Of a stretch of 64,000 nucleotides of DNA, positions 53,754 to 63,334 are shown one piece after another. How positions within the stretch are numbered: position 1 is the stretch's first letter; each line of letters opens with the position of its first letter. The notes beneath the pieces are model-generated. The model did no database searches. It was given only the letters and a program-made list of their open reading frames with translations, and had not been told where the DNA came from. Source of the DNA: an uncultured Alphaproteobacteria bacterium (GTDB taxonomy: Bacteria; Pseudomonadota; Alphaproteobacteria; UBA2966); NCBI GenBank assembly GCA_958295725.1, contig OY282368.1:2626001-2690000 (forward strand), read 5' to 3'. The position numbers and the translations under genes were made by a program.

Positions 53754-55379
53754 TCACATGATCTCGCGCGACAGGTCCTCGCCGAGGCCGTTCTCGCGAA
53801 GCCACGTCAGGGCGTCGAACGCCAGGGAGTTGCGCGCCGACTGGGCATGGCGAAGCGCGTACCCGAAATCATGGCCCGCGTAGTGGTTGCGATAGTGGCC
53901 GAAGTACTTGGCGGCGCGGTATATGCGTTGCTTGTTCCGGGCGCCGAACAGCAGGCCCGCCGCGCGGGCCACGGGCACCACCGCGATCGAGGCGCCCGGC
54001 CAGCGCCAGACGTAACGATCGAAATCCCGGAACAGGCCGGCGAAGTCATGACGCTCGAGGTAGCGGCGATAGAGCTTCTGCCCCGCGAGGTGCATCCGCG
54101 GCGCGGCGCGCCAGAACTCCATGAACTCGAGGTCCCATAGCGGCAATCGCCAGCGGCGGCCGAGGAAATCGTAAATCCTCTGGCCATGGATCACGTACTT
54201 GCACTGACGCTCCTGCCACTCCCACAACTGATACAGGCTGATCAGCGTCTCGCGATCGGTGGGCGTGTCGCGGCCGATCCCCAGCGACGCGAGGATCCTG
54301 TCCTCGACGGCGGCGACGTTTCCGGCCGACTTGAGCGGCTCCCAGAACGAGAAATGCCGGCTCACGATGCCGTCGAGGAGCGCCCCGACCGTGGCCCGGC
54401 TATCCAGAAGCTCCGCCGGTATGTGCTCGCCGGTTATGAAGTCTCCGGTCTGGCCGTTGACGAGAACGGCGTCGTCGGGAAGCCGGCCCGATGCGGCCAG
54501 TTCGTCGAGCGCCTGCAGGTCTTGGGGGTTGGGAACGGCGCAGAGACCGTCGGCGAACCGCGAATAGGAAGCCCGCGTGGCGCCCCTGAAGAAGCGCCGG
54601 GCGTCGCCGAACCGGGTCGGATGGAAGAACCACGGAAGACCGAGTCTCTCCGCCACCTCCCCGGCGACCTTCGCCTCGTAATTCCCGGGCGGACCGTATG
54701 AGAATGCCTGAATCGCGTCGTATCCGAGCCGCTTCAGCTTGCAGGCGAGAAGACGCGAGTCGAGGCCGCCGCTGAGGGCCAACCAGACCGGAGCGCCGGC
54801 GGCGTAGTCCACGAGCCGTCGGACGGCGTTGTCGACGACGGCGTCGAGCCGGTCGATCAGGGAGTCTTCGGGATCATCGAGTATCTTCTCCGGGTAGAAA
54901 CGGTAGTAACGATGGGGCCGGGGAGCCTGCCCGTTCTCCCATTGCAGGAACTCCCCGGCCTGGAGTTGCGACAACCCGGCGAGAACGGTGTCCGGGCCGG
55001 TGACGTAGCCGGCCATCGCGAATTCCAGAACGGCGAGCGGCGACGGTTCGTTCAGATCGCGTTTCCCGCGGAGCAGCCGCGCCGAATTGGAGATGGAACC
55101 GCCCCCGGCGGTCGCGGAATAGAAGACGGGGTAGCTGCGGCAGCGATCGACGAAGGCCGTGGTCCCCCATGGGGCCTCCACGATGCCGGCGAAGTGGCCG
55201 TTGCATTGGCCGAGCGTCGACGCCAGCACCCGAGGCTCCGCCCGCTCGCGGGACGCGACCCCGGCGGCGATACGCTCCACGACGGACTCGTCGCCGACGG
55301 CGTGCCAAGTCACGCCGTCGCGTTCGGCGGTCCGCCAACGACAGGCGGGGTCGAGGCATACTTCCGCGTTCATCGGCAT
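53754..55379 (-). CDS. Asparagine-synthase-like amidotransferase lacking N-terminal Cys
   Basis: The protein of about 541 residues has the asparagine synthetase C-terminal domain with the pyrophosphatase loop SGGLDSR at about 203-209, preceded by a degenerate Ntn-like N-terminal domain (about 1-160). A functional class II glutaminase needs Cys as residue 2; here no such Cys is possible (MPMNAEV or MNAEV), so it probably uses free ammonia or another nucleophile. Such proteins in polysaccharide or lasso-peptide clusters amidate or amidate-link sugar or amino acid carboxylates. It follows the unknown 548-residue gene by 13 bases in a minus-strand glycan operon. Confidence 0.85.
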   Translation of the reverse strand: MPMNAEVCLDPACRWRTAERDGVTWHAVGDESVVERIAAGVASRERAEPRVLASTLGQCNGHFAGIVEAPWGTTAFVDRCRSYPVFYSATAGGGSISNSARLLRGKRDLNEPSPLAVLEFAMAGYVTGPDTVLAGLSQLQAGEFLQWENGQAPRPHRYYRFYPEKILDDPEDSLIDRLDAVVDNAVRRLVDYAAGAPVWLALSGGLDSRLLACKLKRLGYDAIQAFSYGPPGNYEAKVAGEVAERLGLPWFFHPTRFGDARRFFRGATRASYSRFADGLCAVPNPQDLQALDELAASGRLPDDAVLVNGQTGDFITGEHIPAELLDSRATVGALLDGIVSRHFSFWEPLKSAGNVAAVEDRILASLGIGRDTPTDRETLISLYQLWEWQERQCKYVIHGQRIYDFLGRRWRLPLWDLEFMEFWRAAPRMHLAGQKLYRRYLERHDFAGLFRDFDRYVWRWPGASIAVVPVARAAGLLFGARNKQRIYRAAKYFGHYRNHYAGHDFGYALRHAQSARNSLAFDALTWLRENGLGEDLSREIM

Positions 55380-55392
55380 GTCACGGCGGGGA

Positions 55393-57039
55393 TCACGACC
55401 GGTCTCCGGCAAGCAGCATCCTGATTTCCGTCGGATCGACCGTGGACGGGCCGCCACACACCGCGTCCGCCAAGGCGGCCTCGTCGATCTGGGGCCTGTT
55501 GCCATCGTCGAAACGAGTTTGGACGATGCGGCAGCGCCGCGCCACGGCCGCTCTCGTCTCCGGCGACAGATCGCCCATCCCAAGATCGATCAGCACGACG
55601 GGTCGTCGAGTGCACATCGCTTCCATAAAGGCGGTCGAGTCCGGAAAATCGAAGACGAGAGCGTCGACCATGTGGACGACTCGATGAAACGGCGGGTCCA
55701 CCAAGGGCGTAAACTCCCGCGCCACCGGGTGACGCAACCCGGGCAATATGCCTTCCGGATGGGGCCTTACGGCCAACTCGATCGGGAGCCGCGATAACAT
55801 CCGCGCCAGCCGCACGTGCCAATCCAGCGAGATCACGTCGGGCAGCAGCGGCGGCACCACTGTTCGGAATCCCAGCGGCGGCTTCGGTAGATACAGGACC
55901 CGCCGAATGCCCGAATTCGTCTTCGTCGACTTTCCGGCGCGAATACGGCGAAATACCGGGTCGCCGTTCACCGACAACACCTCTCTCGTTACCGTCGGCG
56001 GATGAACGGGCAGCGCACGCCGCCCAATACTGGCGAGCTTCTCCGTCCCGACCACCAAACGGTCGGGCACCGCGAGCTCGCGCAGGATGATCCCGGCATG
56101 AAGATCGCACAGGAACACTCCGCCGCTATGATCGAAAGACGTGATACGTGCGCCACGCCGTCGAGCGGCGACGGCGATCATCCTGGCGGGAATCCGGCCG
56201 CAAGTGCCCAACCAGATCTCGCGGGGCAATCCGCGCCAACCGGAGACCGCCCGCAGTCCCACTCGCGCTGCCGTGATCGACGACGCCACTCGACCGCGCA
56301 ACAGGAATGTCAGTCGAGCTGTTCTCGTGTCGTCGAGCGGTAACTCGGACAGCACCGCGCCGACCAAACGCCCCGCCAAATCGGATGCGGCATCGTCGAC
56401 GAACGGACCGGGCGCGCCGCTCACAACTTCGAGTACCCCCGGCGGCACGCCCGCGGCGTCGAGTGCTCTCTCGGCTTGCCGGAAACGGATCGTTCGACGC
56501 CCATTTCGCGCATAGGCTCGCAGTATCGAGTTGTGCGTGACCGCGACCGCGTCGGGGCGCAAGAGGGCACGCGGCAGCCGCCACGCGGGCGTCCAGCTGG
56601 CGGTGCGCGCGACGTGCCGCAACGCGGGCCATCGCGCGCGAGCCAACGCCTGTGTGACGAGCGGCGACTCGAAACCACCGTCCCCCGCCCCGTCCGAAAG
56701 GAACGAGACTTCGGGCGGTCCTCCCACCAGAACGATTCCCGATCGCTCGCCACGTTCGACGGCAAGGGCGGCGAGACCGAGCGTCGCCACGGTGTTCAAA
56801 ACAACCGGCGCGGCAAGAACCACGGCATCGCGCTCGTCGCCATCGTCCAGTCTCTGTACGAACCCAAGCAACCGGTCCGCGATGGCCAAGGCCGCCGCTC
56901 GCTCTTCGCTTGGGGTGACAGGCCATCGCGGCGAATCGCGCCAGCCGGTTCGGCTCTCCAACGCGGCAAGGTCAAAGGGTACGCGCGTCCGTACGGTCAA
57001 AATGCCGCTCCCACCGGCTTTCACGCGCCGCGCCGTCAC
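55393..57039 (-). CDS. Surface-polysaccharide-cluster protein, GT-B/TagF-like C-terminus
   Basis: The 548-residue protein is not assigned to a named family here. The C-terminal half (about 350-530) resembles GT-B type or LIC12162-type transferases: VLYLPKPPLGFRTV, LAVRPHPEGILPG and VDALVFDFPDSTAFMEAMCTRRPVVLIDLG, like the RPHP and nucleotide-sugar regions of capsule glycerophosphotransferases. The N-terminal half has no clear motif. It overlaps the ABC transporter gene by 4 bases and precedes the asparagine-synthase-like gene, so a transfer step in glycan assembly is inferred. Confidence 0.65.
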   Translation of the reverse strand: MTARRVKAGGSGILTVRTRVPFDLAALESRTGWRDSPRWPVTPSEERAAALAIADRLLGFVQRLDDGDERDAVVLAAPVVLNTVATLGLAALAVERGERSGIVLVGGPPEVSFLSDGAGDGGFESPLVTQALARARWPALRHVARTASWTPAWRLPRALLRPDAVAVTHNSILRAYARNGRRTIRFRQAERALDAAGVPPGVLEVVSGAPGPFVDDAASDLAGRLVGAVLSELPLDDTRTARLTFLLRGRVASSITAARVGLRAVSGWRGLPREIWLGTCGRIPARMIAVAARRRGARITSFDHSGGVFLCDLHAGIILRELAVPDRLVVGTEKLASIGRRALPVHPPTVTREVLSVNGDPVFRRIRAGKSTKTNSGIRRVLYLPKPPLGFRTVVPPLLPDVISLDWHVRLARMLSRLPIELAVRPHPEGILPGLRHPVAREFTPLVDPPFHRVVHMVDALVFDFPDSTAFMEAMCTRRPVVLIDLGMGDLSPETRAAVARRCRIVQTRFDDGNRPQIDEAALADAVCGGPSTVDPTEIRMLLAGDRS

Positions 57040-58826
57040 GACGCTACTCCGGCCATTCGCCGGAACGTCGCGTTGCCTCTCATCAGCTCGTCATGGGCGC
57101 CGGAATCGACGATTCGGCCCTCCGACATCAGGTGGATGACGTCGCACGACCGCACGGTCGTCAGGCGGTGGGCGATGAGTATCATGGTGAGCTCCCCTCC
57201 GAGCGAGTGGAGCGTCTCGCCGATCACCTCCTCGGTGATGCCGTCGAGCGCGCTGGTCGCCTCGTCGAAAATCAACAGGCTCGGGGCGCGGTAAAGCGCC
57301 CGGGCGATTCCCACGCGCTGGCGCTGGCCTCCCGAAAGGCGCACGCCGCGCTCCCCCACCAGCGTGCCGTAGCCTTCGGCGAGTTGGGATGTGACGAACT
57401 CGTGCAGATGAGCCATGCGGGCCGCGCGAATCACGGCATCGTGGTCTATCCGTTCGTCGGGAACGCCGAACGCGATGTTCCGCGCGACCGTAGCGTCGGA
57501 CAGGTAAATCTGTTGCGGCACGTAGCCGATGTTCGAGCGCCACCGCCGACGCGTCTCCGGACCCAGCGCGACGCCATCGACGAGCACCCGGCCCGACGTC
57601 GGTTCGAGCAAACCCGCGATGAGGTCGACGAGCGTGCTCTTGCCGGCACCCGTAGGGCCCACGAATGCGACGGAACCGCGAGCCGGGATTACGAGATCGA
57701 GACTATCGATGACCGCGCGTTCCGCGCCCGCGTACCGGAAGCTCAGGGAGTCGAGGCGGATGTCGCGCGCGAACGGCAGCCGTTCCACGGGCGGCGAATC
57801 CAGCGCCGCCTCCGCCCCGGGCGCCGACACGAGGTCGGCGTGCAGCCGGTCGAGAACCGCCGTGTTGAAACGGATGGCCGATATTCCTTGAAGAATCCGG
57901 TGAAGAGAGGGCACGAGACGGTATCCGGCAACGCCATAGAGCGTCAGCACGCCGATCGTTTCGCTCGGGTCGGGGTCGCGCGCCAGGGTGATCAGCGCGA
58001 TGGCGATCAGGCCGCCGAAGGCCAGGGCGTCGAACGCGAAGCGCGGCCCCTGTTTCAGGATATCGTTCATGATTTCCAGGCGCGCGAGCCAGAGGGACGA
58101 CTCCGAGAATCGATCCAGGAAGTAGAATTCGCGCGCGAAGATCTTGATCTCCCGGACGCCTCCCAGGGATTCGTTCACCGCCTTGAAGCGCCCCTCGTCG
58201 GCCCTCATGCGGGCCCGGCCGAGATCTCCGAGGCGGCGGCGCAGCAGGAGGTAGACTCCCGAATAGCTGCCCCCGAGAACCACCACGATCAGGGATGTCG
58301 TGACGGCGTCGTGCCATAGCAGATAACCCACCACCGCCACGGCGACCGCGCCGTCGGCACATACGCGCACGAGGGACATGAGCGATCCGCTGACCAGCCG
58401 CGTGGCCTCGACCAGGACGTTCTTGCCCGACTGGGCGCTGTTCGTGGCGAGGTGAAATGCCAGCGGTCGATTCAGGTAGGTCTCCAGCAGGCGCGACGCG
58501 ACCGAATGGTTCGTCATCATCACGAAATGCGCTTGCAGCCAAGCCGAGAAGGCGCCGAACGCGTTCCGAAAGACGATCACGCCGAGCACCGCCAGGCCGG
58601 CCGCCGTAAGGAACGAGACCGTGTCCCGAGCGCCCAGAACGTCCCGGGCCTTGCTGAGAACGGCGCTTTCCTCGATCAGGGATGGCTCGGCGACGATCTT
58701 CATGAACGAAAACACCGAACCCACTCCCACGACCTCGACCGCGGCCATGACGAGTATGCTGGCGAGGACGCCGGCTGCCTTGCCGCGGTCGTTCGGCGCG
58801 AGAACGCGGTATATCTTCGGCAGCAT
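57036..58826 (-). CDS. ABC transporter, fused permease-ATPase (PglK/MsbA-like flippase)
   Basis: The 596-residue half-transporter has six membrane helices in the first about 320 residues and an ATPase domain with Walker A GPTGAGKST, signature LSGGQRQRVGIARAL and Walker B LLIFDEATSALD, followed by the H-loop region LIAHRLTTVRSCD. Its layout matches PglK and MsbA-type flippases, which move lipid-linked oligosaccharides across the inner membrane. In a cluster of glycan genes it is the likely exporter of the repeat unit. Confidence 0.9.
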   Translation of the reverse strand: MLPKIYRVLAPNDRGKAAGVLASILVMAAVEVVGVGSVFSFMKIVAEPSLIEESAVLSKARDVLGARDTVSFLTAAGLAVLGVIVFRNAFGAFSAWLQAHFVMMTNHSVASRLLETYLNRPLAFHLATNSAQSGKNVLVEATRLVSGSLMSLVRVCADGAVAVAVVGYLLWHDAVTTSLIVVVLGGSYSGVYLLLRRRLGDLGRARMRADEGRFKAVNESLGGVREIKIFAREFYFLDRFSESSLWLARLEIMNDILKQGPRFAFDALAFGGLIAIALITLARDPDPSETIGVLTLYGVAGYRLVPSLHRILQGISAIRFNTAVLDRLHADLVSAPGAEAALDSPPVERLPFARDIRLDSLSFRYAGAERAVIDSLDLVIPARGSVAFVGPTGAGKSTLVDLIAGLLEPTSGRVLVDGVALGPETRRRWRSNIGYVPQQIYLSDATVARNIAFGVPDERIDHDAVIRAARMAHLHEFVTSQLAEGYGTLVGERGVRLSGGQRQRVGIARALYRAPSLLIFDEATSALDGITEEVIGETLHSLGGELTMILIAHRLTTVRSCDVIHLMSEGRIVDSGAHDELMRGNATFRRMAGVAS

Positions 58827-58873
58827 TATGAGACGCGCGCCACCCGCTCTGCCGGCTTCGCCCGGAACGCCGG

Positions 58874-60382
58874 TCAGTCGCCGACCGGCGAGATGGACGC
58901 CGGCGTCGAACCTTTGGTCGACACGCTATCGAGAAGCCCGCTATACGCCGCCTCGACGTGCTCCGACCTCAGGCTTGCGGGGTCGCGCCCATTGAAGCCG
59001 GGCATCTCGAACGAGGCGGCCAGCATCGCTGCCTTCGCCCGCGCGCCGTCCGCGCGCAGCTTCGCAGCGTCGTAATTTCCTTCGACGATATCGCGCAGCA
59101 AGGGCGCGATCTCTTCTTCGCGGCGCACGACGCGCACATGCGGGATGAAATTGTAGAAATTGTGGCGTCCGAAGGCGATCACCGGCTTGCCCATCATCGC
59201 CGCCTCGAAGCCCGCCGTGCCGGCGATGGTCGCGACCGCGGTCGCCTCGCGAATCACGTCGATGCCGAGTTCGCGCATATCGAGCCACGCGACGTTCTTG
59301 AACTCGCATATCTGCCGGTAGAAGTTATCCGTGCGCCTGCCGACCCCGTAGATCGTTTCCTTGACCGCGAGGATCGCTCCCGCCGGCATGTCGCGGGCGA
59401 GAGAAGAGATCGCGCCGAGCTGGTTCGTGAACTCCGGGGAACCGACGCTCAGGATGGTTTCCGGCTCCTCGTGCAGGGGATAGAAGACGAACGGCTTGCC
59501 CTTGAGATCGGAGAGACGCTCGGTGGGAAGGCGGGCCAGCTCCCGACTCGCCGAGGCCATCCTGATGTAGTACTTCATCTGCTCGGACAGGTAGTACCCG
59601 TAGGCGGTCGCGTAACCCCGCAGGCGGCCGTAGGCCCATTTGGCCAGAAAATGCGACAGGTCCCGCGCGAGAGCCCGGTATCCGAACCGATCCAGGACGC
59701 GTTGACGCTCGACCTGCGCTTCGCGATAGGGCTCTTCCAGAGCGTTGTCGCCGCTCGCGGCCCGCACCGTCTCGAAAACATCCGCGAACGATGGATTTTC
59801 GAGATACTCGTTCACTGCCCAATAGTGATAATAGTCGATGCGGGAGGTTATGAGGGTACGGTGGGGAATCCCGAGTATGTCCGCGACGGCGGCGAGCTCC
59901 TTGTTCGGGTTGAGAATCAGCCCGATGTCCTTGTCCCGGAGTTCGCCTTCCCAGAAATCGAGACAGTCGCAGACGGCCTTGAGAACCTGAGGGTAAGTGG
60001 ACTTCTCCGAGTAGCTCGATCGCGGGTGATGGAATCCGCCGAGAGAGAAACTGCGGCCCAGATGGCGATTGGTCATGACCAGCCGATTGAGCGAATACCC
60101 CAGGCGTCTTTCCCACTGCCGCGCCCGCGGCAGCACATCCTCCTCTGTCAGACTGCTATCCGCGTCTCTCGCCAGGCGGTGCATGACCGCTTCGGCCGCG
60201 ATCGATTCGAATCGACCGTCGCGTCCGAGGCTTTCGAAAGCGCGCACGTCTTCCGGGACGTTGCAAAACACGTGCACCGAGACTCCGTGACGTTCCTTGA
60301 GGAGACGGGCAAGCTCGCCGTGCAAAGGCCTGATGCCCACGTGCGCTCGAATGGCGATCGAGGTGGGTAATATCTGCTCCAT
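58874..60382 (-). CDS. KpsS/capsule-biosynthesis-like GT-B protein
   Basis: The protein of about 502 residues resembles capsule polysaccharide biosynthesis proteins of the KpsS/KpsC type: PFVFYPLHEEPETILSVGSPEFTNQLGAISSLA, then LAVKETIYGVGRR and VATIAGTAGFEAAMMGKPVIAFG near the C-terminus, as in Kdo-transferase GT-B folds. The N-terminal half is helical with a hydrophobic segment near 250-285. It probably adds a sugar to a lipid or glycan acceptor. ATG 60382 is used; AGGAGA lies 11 bases before it, and a TTG six bases upstream is an alternative. Confidence 0.78.
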   Translation of the reverse strand: MEQILPTSIAIRAHVGIRPLHGELARLLKERHGVSVHVFCNVPEDVRAFESLGRDGRFESIAAEAVMHRLARDADSSLTEEDVLPRARQWERRLGYSLNRLVMTNRHLGRSFSLGGFHHPRSSYSEKSTYPQVLKAVCDCLDFWEGELRDKDIGLILNPNKELAAVADILGIPHRTLITSRIDYYHYWAVNEYLENPSFADVFETVRAASGDNALEEPYREAQVERQRVLDRFGYRALARDLSHFLAKWAYGRLRGYATAYGYYLSEQMKYYIRMASASRELARLPTERLSDLKGKPFVFYPLHEEPETILSVGSPEFTNQLGAISSLARDMPAGAILAVKETIYGVGRRTDNFYRQICEFKNVAWLDMRELGIDVIREATAVATIAGTAGFEAAMMGKPVIAFGRHNFYNFIPHVRVVRREEEIAPLLRDIVEGNYDAAKLRADGARAKAAMLAASFEMPGFNGRDPASLRSEHVEAAYSGLLDSVSTKGSTPASISPVGD

Positions 60383-60403
60383 AAACAAACTGTCTCCTGG
60401 TTG

Positions 60404-61573
60404 TTAACGTCGACTCGCCGGAACGGAGTTCGCCTTCATATCGACCGATGTCATGGCCGCCGATCCGACGAGCGTCGCGAGCGTCTCGGCGGCCGTGCGG
60501 GTCGCGCCCGACGACAGGCAACTGTCGGCGAACGCCGGGTCCGGTCCGCCCCCGCGCAGCGCGTCGGCGACGCTTTTCCGGACTTCGTCGCGGGTCGACG
60601 CGCGGGCGAGATACGCGGAGGCATCCTCGGGCAGCCACGCCGTCTCGGCGGCCCGCGGCACGATCGAAACGACTTGGCGGCCGATCAGAGCCGCTTCGAG
60701 CAGGAGAACCGACGTCATGCCGAACACCGCGTCCGCGGCGAATACGGCATCCAGATGCGGCTCTGCGCGACTGACCACGTCGAAACGGGAGGCATGCGCG
60801 GGTTCGGCGCCATCCGTTTCCTTGGGATGAAGGCGCAATACGAGAAGCGGGTCGACGCCGGAGGCCTCGACCGCGTCGAGAAACTCCCCGACCACGATAT
60901 CGGTGCGCGCATCGCTGCCGCCCCGGCCGCGCAGCGTGTAATCGGACGAACGCCGGAACTGCTCCGGTCGGAAGCCGTCGGAGGGTTCGGAAACGAATAT
61001 CGCCAAGGGCCGCTCGGGATTCAGGTCGGGCCAGAGGCGCCGCCGGACGTTCCCCCTGCCTTCGGAAATCAGGAGCCCGCGCCGCCTCCGGACGGTATCG
61101 AAACCGGGATGTCCACAAACCTTGACGCGGTCTCGATCCATTCCGAGTTGGACGTAAGCGTCCGCGATGCCTGGCTCCGGTACGAAGATGTAGTCCGGCG
61201 CATGAGCCAGAGGGCCGTCCGATTCGCCCCGGAAACGCCACCGGGGATTCGCCGGTCCGTCGACGAACCCCACGGTCACGAGGCCGCGGCGGCGGCCATG
61301 GTCTATGAGCGACAGACCCGGGCTTTCCAGGTTCATGGACGTGCCGACCGCGACGCCTCGGGGGTTGGCGGCGTCGATCATGCCCTCCGCGGTAACGGAA
61401 GGAACGGGCGTCTCGAACGCCACGCCGAGACGCCGCAGGTGCTCGGCGGCCTTTCCCTCCGCGATCACGCGGGCGGTCAGGCCCAGCGTCTCCAACGCCG
61501 CCGGAATCCCGCCGACGAAGTTGGCCGCGCCGGGATCCTCCACATAGATCATGAGGTCAATGCCGGGCGGCAT
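60404..61573 (-). CDS. GT-B-like glycan biosynthesis protein
   Basis: The 389-residue protein has a Rossmann-like N-terminal half (LMIYVEDPGAANFVGGIPAALE, VGFVDGPANPRW) and a C-terminal half with LVLRLHPKETDG and AVFGMTSVLLLEAALIGRQVVSIVP, resembling UDP-GlcNAc 2-epimerase or CDP-glycerol-type GT-B folds. It lies between the KpsS-like gene and the Gfo/Idh gene in the minus-strand operon; its start overlaps the Gfo/Idh stop region. Its exact reaction is unknown. Confidence 0.7.
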   Translation of the reverse strand: MPPGIDLMIYVEDPGAANFVGGIPAALETLGLTARVIAEGKAAEHLRRLGVAFETPVPSVTAEGMIDAANPRGVAVGTSMNLESPGLSLIDHGRRRGLVTVGFVDGPANPRWRFRGESDGPLAHAPDYIFVPEPGIADAYVQLGMDRDRVKVCGHPGFDTVRRRRGLLISEGRGNVRRRLWPDLNPERPLAIFVSEPSDGFRPEQFRRSSDYTLRGRGGSDARTDIVVGEFLDAVEASGVDPLLVLRLHPKETDGAEPAHASRFDVVSRAEPHLDAVFAADAVFGMTSVLLLEAALIGRQVVSIVPRAAETAWLPEDASAYLARASTRDEVRKSVADALRGGGPDPAFADSCLSSGATRTAAETLATLVGSAAMTSVDMKANSVPASRR

Positions 61574-62594
61574 GACGCGCGGGCGCGACGCGGGCGCCGC
61601 CCTCTCGGCCGGATTTCAGGATCGCGTCGAGCACCGCCTCGGTGTCGAGCGCGCACCCGCCCGGGCTGTATAGCGCGGCGTCGCCGGCCATCGCGGCCGC
61701 CAGATTGTCGTACATCGCGGACAAAGCGCCCCGCAGGCCGCAGGGGCGATGTCGCATGGCGTCGGACGCTATCTCCATCTCGCCTTCCAGGCCGCGATGG
61801 TCCGCGGTCCGCGCGTGCGACAGGACGAGGCTTTCCTGAAGCAGCTCGACGCGGCCGCGCGTCCCCCATATGTCCAGGCCGACCTCGCGGTAATGGCGGA
61901 AATCGAGGGGCTGGACCAGCGCCGTCGCGCCGGTTTCCAACGCGAGAGCGAAGGCAAGACCGACATCCTCTGCCGTGGCCGCGGATGGCAGCGCCTCCGG
62001 TTCGCTCAGCGCCCGTGCCGACACGACGGGCCCGAGCAGCATACGCACGAGGTCGATCAGGTGCGAGCCGTTGTTCCTCAATCCGTTTCCGTAGACGGCG
62101 AAGATCGCCTGCGGCTCGCCGACGAGGCGATTCAGTCCGCCGTCCGCGAGACTTCTAAATTCGGCGACGGCGCGCCGCCAGTAGTTGACCTGGACGAGAA
62201 CCCCGCGCTCCCGGCAGGCCTCCACGAAGGCCCGCGCGGCAGAAAGGGATTCCCCGAGCGGCTTCTCGACGAGTACCGCGCGCAACGACGACGGCATTTG
62301 CTCGAGCAGCGACAGGCGCGCCGCCGCCGGCGTCGCGATCACCGCGATTTCGGGTTCGTCCTCCAGGGTCGAGGCGTCCGCCACGACCTGCTCGATACCC
62401 CATTTCTCACGCGCGCGGCGGCGCGCGGAATCGGACGTATCCACGACGGCGCGCCAATCGAAGGCGGGATGGGTCGACAGAATCCGCGCATGGCTTGCCG
62501 CTCCGAACACCGACCGCATCCGGCGATCTTCGCCCAGGCCGTCGGCCACGTTGCCGAAGCCGCAGACGACCGTGCGATAGGGTGCGTTCATCAT
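61557..62594 (-). CDS. Gfo/Idh/MocA-family oxidoreductase
   Basis: The protein of about 345 residues has the NAD(P)-binding N-terminus VVCGFGNVADG, the conserved VLVEKPLGESL near residue 110 and the catalytic-domain segments NYWRRAVAEFR and NGSHLIDLVRMLLG, with a His positioned for catalysis. Such enzymes oxidise or reduce sugar hydroxyls, here likely in nucleotide-sugar synthesis. ATG 62594 overlaps the cytidylyltransferase stop by 4 bases. The frame extends upstream antisense through that gene without significance. Confidence 0.88.
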   Translation of the reverse strand: MMNAPYRTVVCGFGNVADGLGEDRRMRSVFGAASHARILSTHPAFDWRAVVDTSDSARRRAREKWGIEQVVADASTLEDEPEIAVIATPAAARLSLLEQMPSSLRAVLVEKPLGESLSAARAFVEACRERGVLVQVNYWRRAVAEFRSLADGGLNRLVGEPQAIFAVYGNGLRNNGSHLIDLVRMLLGPVVSARALSEPEALPSAATAEDVGLAFALALETGATALVQPLDFRHYREVGLDIWGTRGRVELLQESLVLSHARTADHRGLEGEMEIASDAMRHRPCGLRGALSAMYDNLAAAMAGDAALYSPGGCALDTEAVLDAILKSGREGGARVAPARHAARH

Positions 62595-63331
62595 CGCGCC
62601 GGCCGGTTCTCGCGATGACGATTGATCTCCGCGAGGTGGGGCTCCCGGCGCACCGTTTCGAGTATCTCCTCGACCCCGAACCGATCGTCGAACCAGGGCG
62701 CGAGACGCGCGTACACCTCGTTGATGAAACGGAGATCTTCGGGATAGTCGAGCTGACAGCGCAACTCCGGCACCCGCCAGCGCGGCGGCGCCATGACGTG
62801 GATCGCGCGGTACCGGGCCGGGGTCTCGTAGAAATGAAGCGACACGTGCTCCCGCACGGCCGGATCCGTCACCCGCGCCTCGACGTCCTCCAGCGCCTTC
62901 AGGGGGAACACCTGGGCGTCGATGCCTTGCGGAAAGGACGGCGCCCATGTGGTGCTGACGATGTCGCATTCGTTGGCCGAGAACGTGTCGATCGCCATGT
63001 CGATGACACCGGGATCGATCAACGGGGTATCGCCGCAGACCTCGACCACCACGTCGCTGTTCATCAGACGATGCGCCTCGACGACGCGCCGGAGGACGTC
63101 GTCCTCGCTGCCGCGAAAGCACGCGAGGCCGACCGAGCCCGCCCACTCCGCGAGGACGTCGTCGGCCGGGTTCCCGGTGGTCGCGAGCACGATCCCGTCG
63201 AGGCGCTCGGACCGCCGCAGACGCGCGTGAAGCCGGGCCAGCGCCGGACGCCCATGGATATCGGCCATCACCTTCCCCGGCAGCCGCGAGGAACTCATCC
63301 GCGCCTCGATGCTGGCGACGACGCGGGGCAT
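62591..63331 (-). CDS. Cytidylyltransferase (SpsF/CMP-NeuAc synthetase-like)
   Basis: The 246-residue protein begins VASIEARMSSSRLPGKVM, the nucleotide-binding signature of CMP-sugar synthetases of the SpsF and KdsB/NeuA type, followed by FRGSEDDVLRRVVEA, VVEVCGDTPLIDP and ELRCQLDYPEDL. It would activate an acidic sugar with CTP. Together with the DegT aminotransferase and Gfo/Idh genes on either side it suggests synthesis of an amino or nonulosonic sugar for the surface glycan. Confidence 0.88.
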   Translation of the reverse strand: MPRVVASIEARMSSSRLPGKVMADIHGRPALARLHARLRRSERLDGIVLATTGNPADDVLAEWAGSVGLACFRGSEDDVLRRVVEAHRLMNSDVVVEVCGDTPLIDPGVIDMAIDTFSANECDIVSTTWAPSFPQGIDAQVFPLKALEDVEARVTDPAVREHVSLHFYETPARYRAIHVMAPPRWRVPELRCQLDYPEDLRFINEVYARLAPWFDDRFGVEEILETVRREPHLAEINRHRENRPAR

Positions 63332-63334
63332 CCC